This document shows positions 34,717 to 42,995 of a stretch of DNA of 64,000 bases, one piece after another. Numbering within the stretch: the first letter of the stretch is position 1; each line of letters begins with the position of its first letter. The notes under the pieces were generated by a model. The model searched no databases. It saw nothing but the letters and a program-made list of their open reading frames with translations, and was not told the origin of the DNA. The position numbers were made by a program, and so were the translations under genes. Origin of the DNA: GCA-2684655 sp045105235 (GTDB lineage: Bacteria > Planctomycetota > UBA1135 > UBA2386); the NCBI GenBank assembly GCA_045105235.1, contig JBGCDH010000087.1, positions 1 to 64,000 on the forward strand, written 5' to 3'.

Positions 34717-36384
34717 ATGCACACACACCGCCACAAACCGCATCGCCAAGCAGCCCCCGACGCCGCCCGCTTCGTTCGGCCGCAAGCCGATCGGCACGAG
34801 GAAGGCGTCGCGCTGATCTTGGCGCTGATCTTTTCGATCCTGCTCTACATCCTGGTGGCCGAGCTGGTGGTGTCGAGCCGCATGGTGCGGCAGACCGGTG
34901 AAAACGACGCCCTGCTTGCGCGCATGCGCACGCAGATGACCTACCAGCTGGGTGAAGCGGAGGACAAGCTGCTCGCCGATATGGCCGGTGACGAAGGCGA
35001 GGGCGGCGATTTGGGCGGCGGCGGCGAAGGGCTTGCTGGCGCCCTGGGCGAAGCCGGCGCCGGAGCGGGCGGCCTTGGCGGCGGCGGAGAAGGCGGCGAA
35101 GGCGAGGAAGAAACCGACCCGTCCGCCAACTGCGACTCGAGCCGCGACGCCTGGTTTGAGCCGGTTGGGCACCCAGACAACGACCTGACGACCTACGTCT
35201 GGATCGAAGACGAGAACCGCAAGTTCAACATCCTCTCGGTTTGGAGTCCCGACCAGGACTATGCACAGGAGTCCCGCGAGGGCTTGTCGCGGTTGATTGA
35301 CGCGTTGCGTGAAGACACCGAGTTCGATGTTTCGTCGGCGGATGCGTCGGTGATCGTTCAGCGCATCGTGGACTGGGGGCGCCGTTCGAGCACCCTTGAG
35401 ATGCCGACGCCCGAGCTCAAGTCGCTGAGCGACTTGGATCGCGAGCTCGTGTTGCCATTGCATCTCGATGAACTGTTGATGATCGATGGCATCGACGAAG
35501 ACCTCTTCTTCGACCGTGTCTTCGACGAGCGCGTGCACCTTGGCCTTGAGTCCGTGCTGACCATTTGGACTTCGCTGCGCGCCGATCCGGGCGATCCAGA
35601 GAAGATGGCGCGTCAGCGAGCGGTCGCCGAGGCGCGCGGCGAGTCGGTTGCGGAGCCTGGCGCCGATCCGGCGGGCGGTGAAGAGGGCGGGGGCGGGGCG
35701 CCCGGCGAGACCGGCGCGCCCAACGGCGAAGAAGGTCCTCCGCGCCAAGAAGGACTGGGCGTCAAGGTCAACATCAATACGGCGTCGCTGCCGGTGCTGC
35801 GCGGGCTGTTTGATCCGGGTCGCGTTTCGGATCGCGTGCTCGACGCGATCATTCGCTACCGCAGCGAGCTCGACGAAGAGGCGAGCCAAGATGCACAGGA
35901 TGAGACCGATTCTGAGGTTGCCGATTTCGGCGGCGACATGCAGCTTGGCGACCAGCAGCTTCGACAGTTCTTTGAGACGGTTGCCGATCTCAGCGAAGTG
36001 GACGAATACGAGCAGCTCGAAGACGAGATCAAAGAAGAGATGCAGCGCAAGCTGACGACCAACTCCGAGGTGTTCTCGATCCACATGGCGTCACTCTTCA
36101 AGCGCAGCGACGACGAGCGGCGGCGGGCCTACATGCTGTTGCGCTCGCGCTCGATTGTGCTCCGCATCGACGACGGCGAAGAGGGCAAGATCTTGCCGTT
36201 GGTGCCGTTTGAAGAGCGCGTCGGCATGCGCGTGCAGCCGATCGATGGGCAGGACGACTACTTCTACGATCCATCCGAGCGCTACACGGAGATGGACCAA
36301 TTCTCGGCCGATGAACGCGCCTGGAACCCGTTCTTGCTCGACTTCTACCTGCCGCAGGAAACCCGCGAGCGGTTCTTCCGCTAG
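34717..36384 (+). CDS. gspK: GspK-like type II secretion minor pseudopilin
   Basis: 555 residues. The N-terminus has the class III prepilin signal: a charged leader ending EEG, then VALILALIFSILLYILVAELV, with cleavage expected after the glycine. GspK caps the pseudopilus tip and its body contains SAM-like domains, consistent with ENRKFNILSVWSP, IIVQRIVDWG-type and VNINTASLPVLRGLF segments (the last is the helix-hairpin-like motif of GspK). GspK is usually ~320 residues. The excess comes from a Gly/Glu-rich insert near residues 90-130 and another Glu/Gly/Ala-rich insert near 310-345. The TAG stop is part of repeat copy 4. No other pseudopilin, GspE or GspF gene is near. Confidence 0.8.
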   Translation: MHTHRHKPHRQAAPDAARFVRPQADRHEEGVALILALIFSILLYILVAELVVSSRMVRQTGENDALLARMRTQMTYQLGEAEDKLLADMAGDEGEGGDLGGGGEGLAGALGEAGAGAGGLGGGGEGGEGEEETDPSANCDSSRDAWFEPVGHPDNDLTTYVWIEDENRKFNILSVWSPDQDYAQESREGLSRLIDALREDTEFDVSSADASVIVQRIVDWGRRSSTLEMPTPELKSLSDLDRELVLPLHLDELLMIDGIDEDLFFDRVFDERVHLGLESVLTIWTSLRADPGDPEKMARQRAVAEARGESVAEPGADPAGGEEGGGGAPGETGAPNGEEGPPRQEGLGVKVNINTASLPVLRGLFDPGRVSDRVLDAIIRYRSELDEEASQDAQDETDSEVADFGGDMQLGDQQLRQFFETVADLSEVDEYEQLEDEIKEEMQRKLTTNSEVFSIHMASLFKRSDDERRRAYMLLRSRSIVLRIDDGEEGKILPLVPFEERVGMRVQPIDGQDDYFYDPSERYTEMDQFSADERAWNPFLLDFYLPQETRERFFR

Positions 36385-36595
36385 TGTAGTGCATCTGATA
36401 CCAGGGGCATTCTGCGGGCGCGAAGACGCCCGTCGCGGCGTTGCTGCTCCTCGGCAGACAGGCTCCTCGGCAGACAGGCCCCTCGGCAGACAGGCTCGCC
36501 GGCAGACAGTCTGGAACATGCATTCGTCGCAGCGCCTTGCGACGAACGCCCTCGCATCCCGGATCATTCCCCGTCTACCAGATGCACTACACTAG
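36381..36595. repeat. Palindrome-ended intergenic repeat, copy 4 (expanded)
   Basis: This 215-bp copy has perfect 17-bp terminal inverted repeats: CTAGTGTAGTGCATCTG at the left and CAGATGCACTACACTAG at the right. It contains the GCGGGCGCGAAGACGCCCGTC core. It is longer than the other copies because of a 16-bp tandem array at 36447-36510. The left CTAG supplies the GspK-like gene's stop codon. Confidence 0.92.
36447..36510. repeat. 16-bp tandem array inside repeat copy 4
   Basis: Four units of about CTCCTCGGCAGACAGG, the last two slightly changed. Copy 3 of the element has a single equivalent unit at the same relative place, so the array looks like a local expansion within this copy. Confidence 0.9.
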
Positions 36596-36627
36596 CGCGC
36601 GCCGTCGCCGTAGCCGTTTTTGCTGAC

Positions 36628-37341
36628 ATGCCACGGCCGGCCGATCCGACGCTGCGCGACCGACTGATCGTCGCTGCAACCGGCGAGTTTGCCGCCCAAG
36701 GTTACTCTGGGGCGACGCTCGACGGCATCGCGGCGCGCGCTGGCGTCACCAAGGGAGGGCTTTACTTCCACTTTGCCGGTAAGGAAGCGCTGTTCTTCGC
36801 GGTGCTCGACCACTGGCGCAGCGAGCGGCGCGGCGAGCTGCAGATTGCGCCGGCGTCGCCGTCGCCGGCGGGCGTGGCCATCGCCAAAGGCAAGACGCTG
36901 CCGCGCGAGCGCGCGGCGGATGTGCTGCGACGCTTCTTGTCGAGCTACCTTGGCTTTCATTTGCGCCAGCCGGAGGCCACGCACCTGCTGCGAGTGCTGA
37001 CCACAGAACTGCGCGGGCGATTTACGTCCCGCCTGCGCGAAGACGAGCGGCAGGAGCAACGCTGGCTGCGCGCGCGCCTGCGCGAACTGCTGGAGTCCGG
37101 TGTGCAGGATGGATCGCTCGCCGTTCGGGACCCGGCGCTGGCGGCCTTCGTGCTGTGCGGCGCGATTGGCGGCATCCTGCAGCAGTGGCACAGTGCGCCG
37201 AGCGATGTGGAAATGCACTGCGACGAGGGCCTGCTTGCGGATGAACTCATCCGCGGTCACGCGACCAGCTCGGTGCCCGAAGCGCGGCGACCGCCAGGTG
37301 ACTCGGAGTTCGACTTCGGCCGCGATCGCGGTTCGCGGTGA
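36628..37341 (+). CDS. TetR/AcrR family transcriptional regulator
   Basis: 237 residues. The N-terminal DNA-binding domain is typical: RDRLIVAATGEFAAQGYSG, then TLDGIAARAGVTKGGLYFHF, the HTH of TetR repressors at about residues 28-48. The C-terminal ligand-binding domain is helical and diverged, as usual for the family, with LSSYLGFHLRQPEATHLLRVL. Ligand and targets are unknown. It starts 33 bp after repeat copy 4 and is convergent with the outer-membrane protein gene. Only an autoregulatory site in its own short upstream region or a distant target could be expected, since no divergent neighbour is present. Confidence 0.85.
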   Translation: MPRPADPTLRDRLIVAATGEFAAQGYSGATLDGIAARAGVTKGGLYFHFAGKEALFFAVLDHWRSERRGELQIAPASPSPAGVAIAKGKTLPRERAADVLRRFLSSYLGFHLRQPEATHLLRVLTTELRGRFTSRLREDERQEQRWLRARLRELLESGVQDGSLAVRDPALAAFVLCGAIGGILQQWHSAPSDVEMHCDEGLLADELIRGHATSSVPEARRPPGDSEFDFGRDRGSR

Positions 37342-37415
37342 CCAGGCCCTTGGGACCAAGCCCGCAATCTGCGATGGCTGGCTCAGACGCAAGCGGCCGG
37401 GGCCAGACGCTCCGC

Positions 37416-38168
37416 CTAGAAGCGCACGCCGAGCGTGACCAGCAGGCCCTGAAAGTCGTCGTCGTAGCCAAACACGAACTGGCCGAACTCGACTTCGCTG
37501 TCGTCCATGCTGCGGTAGCGGCCGACAAAGGCCACGCCGAGTTCGGCTGGGCCAAAGCTCATGCGCGTGCCGGCCTCGACGCTGAGGAAGCCGGTCGACG
37601 AGGTGTAGTCGCGCGCGTCGCCGTCGATGTCGATTGCCGTGCCGCCAACACCTGCGCCGAACAGGCCATACAGGCTCCAGCGGAAATGCCGGCTGCGAAC
37701 CATGGTGAACTCCGGCTCGATCTCAAAGTAGGGACCGAGTGTCGAGTAGGTCGCGTCGGGGTCGACGTTGTTGGTGTCTTCGAGCGTGAGCGAGTGGAAC
37801 AGCAGTCCGATGCGGATCGGCATCGCAAAGCGGTGCTCCGCGATCCGATAGGTGAAGTGGCCAAAGAACGTCGCGTTGCGCGCTTCGGTGCCCTCATCGA
37901 ACGGGTCGTTCGTGCGGAAGAGCCCGTCGTCGTTGCGCGTGATCTCACGTTCGAAGCGAAAGCCGCCGCCGTAGCCATACCTTGACGTCCCTTCGAACTC
38001 GGCGAGGAACAGCCCGGCGTCGGTGCGATCGTCGAACCCGCCCTGGCTCGAATCAAAGCCATACTGGCCGCCCGCAAAGCCGACGCCGCCGCGGAAAAAG
38101 GGGCGTTCGAAGCGCTGGGCTACGAGCGGGGTGGCGAGCAGGAGAGCGAAAGGGGCGAGCCGGCGCAT
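37416..38168 (-). CDS. Outer-membrane beta-barrel protein
   Basis: 250 residues from ATG at 38168, preferred because it starts a signal peptide (MRRLAPFALLLATPLVA). The mature chain alternates aromatic and polar residues in short strands: RGGVGFAGGQYGF, RYGYGGGFRFER, TFFGHFTYRIAEHRFAMPIRIG, and it ends in the strand GLLVTLGVRF with a terminal phenylalanine, the mark of BAM-inserted barrels. It would be an ~8-10-strand barrel of the outer membrane. Function is unknown. It is on the same strand as the upstream HEAT protein with a 193-bp gap. Confidence 0.75.
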   Translation of the reverse strand: MRRLAPFALLLATPLVAQRFERPFFRGGVGFAGGQYGFDSSQGGFDDRTDAGLFLAEFEGTSRYGYGGGFRFEREITRNDDGLFRTNDPFDEGTEARNATFFGHFTYRIAEHRFAMPIRIGLLFHSLTLEDTNNVDPDATYSTLGPYFEIEPEFTMVRSRHFRWSLYGLFGAGVGGTAIDIDGDARDYTSSTGFLSVEAGTRMSFGPAELGVAFVGRYRSMDDSEVEFGQFVFGYDDDFQGLLVTLGVRF

Positions 38169-38361
38169 AGGCAGAGATTCTAGCGGAGATCGTGACGCCC
38201 AAGGCGGATCCACTCCGTCTGGGGCCGCCGCCAAGCGCAGCCCGCTCGGCAGCGCTTCGTAGGCTGCCGAAAAATCGTCGCACCGATGCCGTCGGCCGAT
38301 AGGGGTGGCGGCGGCGCGGCGGCGGCAAGCGCAAGGCTGCGGCCGCGCGCGCGGCGGATGC

Positions 38362-40431
38362 CTACAGGATGTCGAGCACGCCGCTGACCTGGTTGGTCAG
38401 TGTCTCCACTGCCGCGCGGTAGTTGGTGTCGCGGCTGATGTGTGCGTGCCAGGGGACGAGCGCGGGGTCCGAGACACCGCCCAGAGCCACGGCGCTGAAG
38501 GCTCGCTGCAGGTCGCCCAGCGAATCGTCGAACAGCATGTGGCGCAGTGGGGCGATGGAGCGCCGGTCGCCGATCTGGCCGAGGGCGCTGGCGACTGCCG
38601 CGATCGTTGCCAGGTTGCGCGTTTCGCCCTTGAGGCGTTCGTGCAGGACTTCGGCGGCTTGGCGGTCGCCGAGCAGGCCGAGTGCGACAGCAGCCTGCGT
38701 GAACAGCTGCGGGCGACGCAGTGAGTTCGCCATCGTTTGATAGATCAGCTCCTTGCTGCCGGGCGCTCTGGTCATCGCCAGACCTAGGCACAGGTAGCCG
38801 CACTGTTCCGCTTTCTGCGGTTGGTTGGCGATGCGCGTTTGCATGGTGTCGGCGGCTTCGCGGTAGCGGCACAGACCGATGGCGACGCCGAGCGCGCCGA
38901 CCAATTCGGGGTTCTTTGCGCTCTTCAGCTGCTCGTGCAGCGCTTCCCCAACGAAGTTGTCGACCGGTGCGGCCGCGCCGTCATCGGCGGTTCGCACGCG
39001 CTCCTGGCGCGTATGCTCCATGACGCCCAGCGCGATCGCTGCCCACGGGCGTTCGAGGCTCTTCTGCCCGGTGCGGAGCACGCGCAGCAGCGCCTTGCGG
39101 TTGGCCTTGCCGCCGATCTGTCCGAGGGCCAGCAGCGAAAAGTAGCGGGTCTGCGCGTCGCGATGACCCACGGCGGTTTTCAGCAGCAGCTTGCTGTAGC
39201 TGGCGTCGACGCTCTTGTCGTCGTCGTGCGGGCCACACAGCTGACCGAGCGCGAGGGCGCTGGAACGGTGGTGATCGTTGCTCTTGCGACGCTTGGCGGA
39301 TTTGCCGCTGAGCTCTGCAGCAAAGCGCTGCTTGCACGCGTCGCTGCGTTCGTGGTCGCTGCCCAGCAGCCTGGTGATGGCTGCAGGACAGTGCGACTGC
39401 ACCATGCGTTCGCTGATGCCAACGTCTTGCCCGTAGTATTCGAGCAGCGTGTCGATGGTCTCATCGAGCACGGGTTTGTGGCTAGCGCTGTCGCGGTCGA
39501 ACGACATCTGGCCGAGTGCGTGGATCGCCGCGACTTTCAGGTTGCGGTTGCTTCGCGAAGTGCCGCGCAGCACTTCTTGCAGGGTCGCTAGCGCGGTCTG
39601 CTTGGTTGCGACGTCATCGTGCTGTCGGCAAAACAAGCCGATGCCATACATGGCAAACGATCGTGTGCGCACGCTGATGGTGCGTTCGGCGAGGGCGCGC
39701 GCGGCCTTGCTGTCGAGGGCCAGATCACACAGCAGCTGCAGCGTGTTGCCATCCGGCAGTCCGGCAATGCCAAGCGCCAGGGCCGCCGTTTCGCGGATCT
39801 CTTGGTTGTCGCGCGACAGTCGCTGGCGGAGCGTTTCGGCTAGCTCGAACGTGTCGTGGTTCGTGCCAATCTTGGCCAAGGCCATCATGCATGACGAGAC
39901 AATGTCGCGCTGCGTCGTCGAATCGAGCGCTCGCTTGAGCGCGGGCAGCACTTCGCTTTGGATCTGAAGCGCCGTAGGCCGCAGCAGGTCGACGGCTTCC
40001 TTCTTGCGCGTTGCACCGAGCCACATGGTGTCCGAACCCGTGATGACGGCCGAGCTCAGCTGCTCGCGCAGCCGCAGGTAGCCATACTTGTTGAACTCCC
40101 ACCAGAAGCTCCAGCGGGCGAGGTCGTCGCCCATCGGGATGCCGCGGCCGCCCGTCGCTGCGGCCGAGCCAGCGCCGGGACGTCCGCCGCCGGTCGTCGG
40201 CGTGCCGCCAGGGCCCGCTGGATACGGACCGGACGGGCTGCCAGGCCCGCCTGTGCGTGGGGCGGCGGGGCCACGCGGGCCGGTGGCGGCGGCAGGGCCG
40301 CGGCCGGAGCCGCCGGGCGGGCGAACGACATCGCCGGGGCCACGATAGATGCCCCCGTGGGCGAAGAGCGTCGTTTCGGTTGCTAGCAGCGCGAACAAAC
40401 CGAGTGCGCATGTGAGCATGCGGTGGTGCAT
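38362..40431 (-). CDS. Secreted HEAT-repeat protein
   Basis: 689 residues from ATG at 40431, fixed by a strong Shine-Dalgarno sequence (AAGGAG, 7 bp upstream) and a signal peptide (MHHRMLTCALGLFALLATETTLFA). A Pro/Gly-rich stretch (about residues 28-85) is followed by WSFWWEFNKYGYLRL, a motif also known to me from other planctomycete secreted HEAT proteins. The remaining ~540 residues are helical HEAT-like repeats of 35-40 residues (for example ALALGIAGLPDGNTLQLL; ALALGQLCGPHD; AVALGLLGDRQAAEVL), with a recurrent AL-LG core. These repeats bind other proteins. No enzyme domain is present. Confidence 0.8.
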   Translation of the reverse strand: MHHRMLTCALGLFALLATETTLFAHGGIYRGPGDVVRPPGGSGRGPAAATGPRGPAAPRTGGPGSPSGPYPAGPGGTPTTGGGRPGAGSAAATGGRGIPMGDDLARWSFWWEFNKYGYLRLREQLSSAVITGSDTMWLGATRKKEAVDLLRPTALQIQSEVLPALKRALDSTTQRDIVSSCMMALAKIGTNHDTFELAETLRQRLSRDNQEIRETAALALGIAGLPDGNTLQLLCDLALDSKAARALAERTISVRTRSFAMYGIGLFCRQHDDVATKQTALATLQEVLRGTSRSNRNLKVAAIHALGQMSFDRDSASHKPVLDETIDTLLEYYGQDVGISERMVQSHCPAAITRLLGSDHERSDACKQRFAAELSGKSAKRRKSNDHHRSSALALGQLCGPHDDDKSVDASYSKLLLKTAVGHRDAQTRYFSLLALGQIGGKANRKALLRVLRTGQKSLERPWAAIALGVMEHTRQERVRTADDGAAAPVDNFVGEALHEQLKSAKNPELVGALGVAIGLCRYREAADTMQTRIANQPQKAEQCGYLCLGLAMTRAPGSKELIYQTMANSLRRPQLFTQAAVALGLLGDRQAAEVLHERLKGETRNLATIAAVASALGQIGDRRSIAPLRHMLFDDSLGDLQRAFSAVALGGVSDPALVPWHAHISRDTNYRAAVETLTNQVSGVLDIL

Positions 40432-40507
40432 TTGGGATCTCCTTGGTGCCGCGCGGCGACTGCGCACGCTTCCAACACTTGGCAACTAGCGGGCCAGTTG
40501 CGATTCT

Positions 40508-41497
40508 TTGGTCCGATCCGTGCCTGATCTCTCCCGACCGCTACCTGCGCGAAACGACAAGCCGCTTGTTCGGCGCGTCATCCGCCGCCGCGCGCGGATC
40601 GCTGCGGTCGTGATCGCAGTGTTTTCCGCTTGGTGGGCGGTCGGGCTGCTGGTCGCCGACGTCGCGACGTCGCCGCACCCGCGCAAGATTGCGCCGAGGC
40701 AGCGCCTGTTCGGCCGGCCGGTTGAGTCGGTCGAGGTGTGTGCGCGCGATGGCGTCGTGGCGCGCGGGTGGTTGCTCGAGGCCGACGTCCAGTTGCCGTC
40801 CACAAGTGCTGCCAAGCGCTGCGTCATTCTTGCGGCCGGCATTCGTGGAGACCGCCGCGCCATGCAGTCGCGCGCGCCGTTCTATCTCGATCGGGGTTGG
40901 TCGACGCTGCTGGTTGACTTGCGTGGGACGGGCGAGAGCGAGCCGACGCGCATCGCAATGGGCTATCACGAGGCGCTGGACCTGCTCGCGTTTGCGCGCG
41001 ATCTGCGCGGGCGTGGCTTTGTGCAGATTGGTTTGCACGGGCAGTCGCTTGGCGCGGCGGCGGCGGTCTATACGGCAGTGCGCGCCGGCGCGTCTGGCGC
41101 AGCGGGCGCAAGCAGCCAAACTCCGCTGGCCTGGCGTTTCGTCGTGCTCGAAGCCTGCTACCGCGACATCCGCGCGGCGCTGTCGGCGCGCATGCTCGGG
41201 CTGCCGGGATTCTTGCTGTACCCAATCGTCGCCAGCGCTGAGTGGTTGCTATCCGTGGATGCCGACGCGCTCGATCCGGTGTCGGCCATCGCCGCCCTCG
41301 ATGCGCCGCTGTTCGTTGCGTGCGGGGATCGCGATAGCAAGGTTGGTTCCGGCGCCAGCGAAGCGCTGCTGGCGGCGTCACCGGCCCGCGACAAGGTTCG
41401 TCACGATGTCGTCGGCGCGGGGCACGTCGATCTTTGGGCTGCCCGTGGCGGCAACGCTCTGAGGAGCGCGTTGGCGGACTTCTTGTCGCGCCGCTAG
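40508..41497 (+). CDS. Membrane-anchored alpha/beta hydrolase
   Basis: 329 residues from a TTG at 40508; a GTG at 40520 is an alternative. A single membrane span lies near residues 31-52, so the catalytic part probably faces outward. The alpha/beta-hydrolase triad is visible: nucleophile S180 in LHGQSLG, Asp in CGDRDSKV and His in GAGHVDLW. VDLRGTGES before the nucleophile fits the fold. Likely an esterase, lipase or peptidase; the substrate cannot be inferred. It is divergent from the HEAT protein (76 bp between starts) and convergent with the nucleotide-sugar dehydrogenase. Confidence 0.8.
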   Translation: MVRSVPDLSRPLPARNDKPLVRRVIRRRARIAAVVIAVFSAWWAVGLLVADVATSPHPRKIAPRQRLFGRPVESVEVCARDGVVARGWLLEADVQLPSTSAAKRCVILAAGIRGDRRAMQSRAPFYLDRGWSTLLVDLRGTGESEPTRIAMGYHEALDLLAFARDLRGRGFVQIGLHGQSLGAAAAVYTAVRAGASGAAGASSQTPLAWRFVVLEACYRDIRAALSARMLGLPGFLLYPIVASAEWLLSVDADALDPVSAIAALDAPLFVACGDRDSKVGSGASEALLAASPARDKVRHDVVGAGHVDLWAARGGNALRSALADFLSRR

Positions 41498-41519
41498 CGG
41501 CCGTCGGCTAGCCGGCCCA

Positions 41520-42866
41520 TCAGGCCTGCAGGTAGCGACCGTCGATCGGCAGCTGCTCGGCCAGGGCGTTGCGCGAGTCGACGACCAGGCGCGCGTGCTT
41601 GCCAATCAACGACCAGTCGATGGCCTTGTGGTTGGTCACGATGAGCACGCAGTCGGCCTCGCGCAGCACCTCTTCGCTCAGCGGCGTCGAGTGCATGCGG
41701 TATTCCATGTACTTGCGCATGCCGGCAAACAGCGGCACGTGCGGGTCGTGATAGCTGACGTCGGCGCCGTGCTCAAAGAGCTGCTTGATGATCTCGGCGG
41801 CGGGCGTCTCGCGCACGTCGTCGACGTCCGGCTTATAGGCCAAGCCGATGACCATCACCTTGGCACCGCGCATGGCGAGCCCAAGTTCGTTGAGACCTTC
41901 CATCGTGCGCTGCACGACGTAGTTCGGCATCGCGTTGTTGATCTCGCCGGCAAGCTCGATGAACCGGGTGTGGTGGCCAAACTCGCGCGCCTTCCACGTC
42001 AGGTAGAACGGATCGATGGGGATGCAGTGACCGCCGAGCCCTGGCCCAGGGTAGAACGCTTGGAAGCCGAACGGCTTGGTCTTCGCCGCGTCGACGACCT
42101 TCCAGATGTCGATGTCCATCGATGCCAGCACCGGCTTGAGCTCGTTGACGAGCGCGATGTTGACGCAGCGGTAGATGTTTTCGAGCAGCTTGGCAGCTTC
42201 GGCAATCTCCGCCGAATCGACCGGGACGACTTCCGCGATCGCCGCGCCATACAGGTCGGTAGCGAGCTTGCCGCTGGTGGCGTCGATGCCGCCGACGAGC
42301 TTCGGGATGGTCTGGGTTGAGTGATCCTGACGGCCCGGATCTTCGCGCTCGGGGCTATAGGCAACGAAGAAGTCTTCGCCCGGCTTGAGGCCCGTCTTGG
42401 CCAGGATCGGCAGGCAGTCGCCGCGGGTCGTGCCAGGGTAGGTCGTCGACTCGAGCGTGATCAGCTGGCCCTTGCGCAGAACCTTGGCGACCATCTCGGT
42501 CGAGCGCTCGATGTAGCTCATGTCCGGCTCGCCGTGGCCGCCCAGCGGCGTCGGGACGCACAGGATCACGACGTCGGCGTCGGCGAGCCGCGACGGATCG
42601 TTGGTCGCATCGAAGGCTTTCGACGTGGCCATTTCGGCGACAAAGTCGGTGCCGAGATGCTTCAGGTACGATTCGCCGCGCTTGAGCTGATCGATCTTGG
42701 CCTGCTCGACGTCGAATCCGAGCACGGGAAAGCCTGCTTTGAAGAACGCGCGCAGGAGGGGGAGGCCGACGTATCCCAATCCAACAACGCCAATTGTGGC
42801 GGTGCGGGTGCGGATCTTCTCCTCGAGCTGGCGGGCGGGGGATGTCGCAGTCATGGGTTCAGTCAT
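41520..42866 (-). CDS. Nucleotide-sugar dehydrogenase (UDP-HexNAc dehydrogenase type)
   Basis: 448 residues from ATG at 42866; an ATG four codons later is possible. It oxidises a UDP-sugar to the uronic acid with two NAD+ for surface polysaccharide synthesis. The NAD-binding loop GVVGLGYVGLP is near the N-terminus, the catalytic cysteine lies in GPGLGGHCIPIDP, and GLAYKPDVDDVRETPA marks the C-terminal domain. Sequence style (STTYPGTTRG; YSPEREDPG) is closer to the WbpA/UDP-GlcNAc C6-dehydrogenase group than to UDP-glucose dehydrogenase. No glycosyltransferase or other polysaccharide gene is adjacent, so it stands alone here. Confidence 0.92.
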   Translation of the reverse strand: MTEPMTATSPARQLEEKIRTRTATIGVVGLGYVGLPLLRAFFKAGFPVLGFDVEQAKIDQLKRGESYLKHLGTDFVAEMATSKAFDATNDPSRLADADVVILCVPTPLGGHGEPDMSYIERSTEMVAKVLRKGQLITLESTTYPGTTRGDCLPILAKTGLKPGEDFFVAYSPEREDPGRQDHSTQTIPKLVGGIDATSGKLATDLYGAAIAEVVPVDSAEIAEAAKLLENIYRCVNIALVNELKPVLASMDIDIWKVVDAAKTKPFGFQAFYPGPGLGGHCIPIDPFYLTWKAREFGHHTRFIELAGEINNAMPNYVVQRTMEGLNELGLAMRGAKVMVIGLAYKPDVDDVRETPAAEIIKQLFEHGADVSYHDPHVPLFAGMRKYMEYRMHSTPLSEEVLREADCVLIVTNHKAIDWSLIGKHARLVVDSRNALAEQLPIDGRYLQA

Positions 42867-42995
42867 CAGGCTTATCCTTCCATCGGCATGGGGGCTAGTC
42901 CGGCCTGACATCGGACTGCGCCGGATTCTTGCCGGCGGGCTGTTGCCGGGGGCAGGGGTGGCGCCACGCCGGCAGCGGATCTGCGCTCGCGGCAC

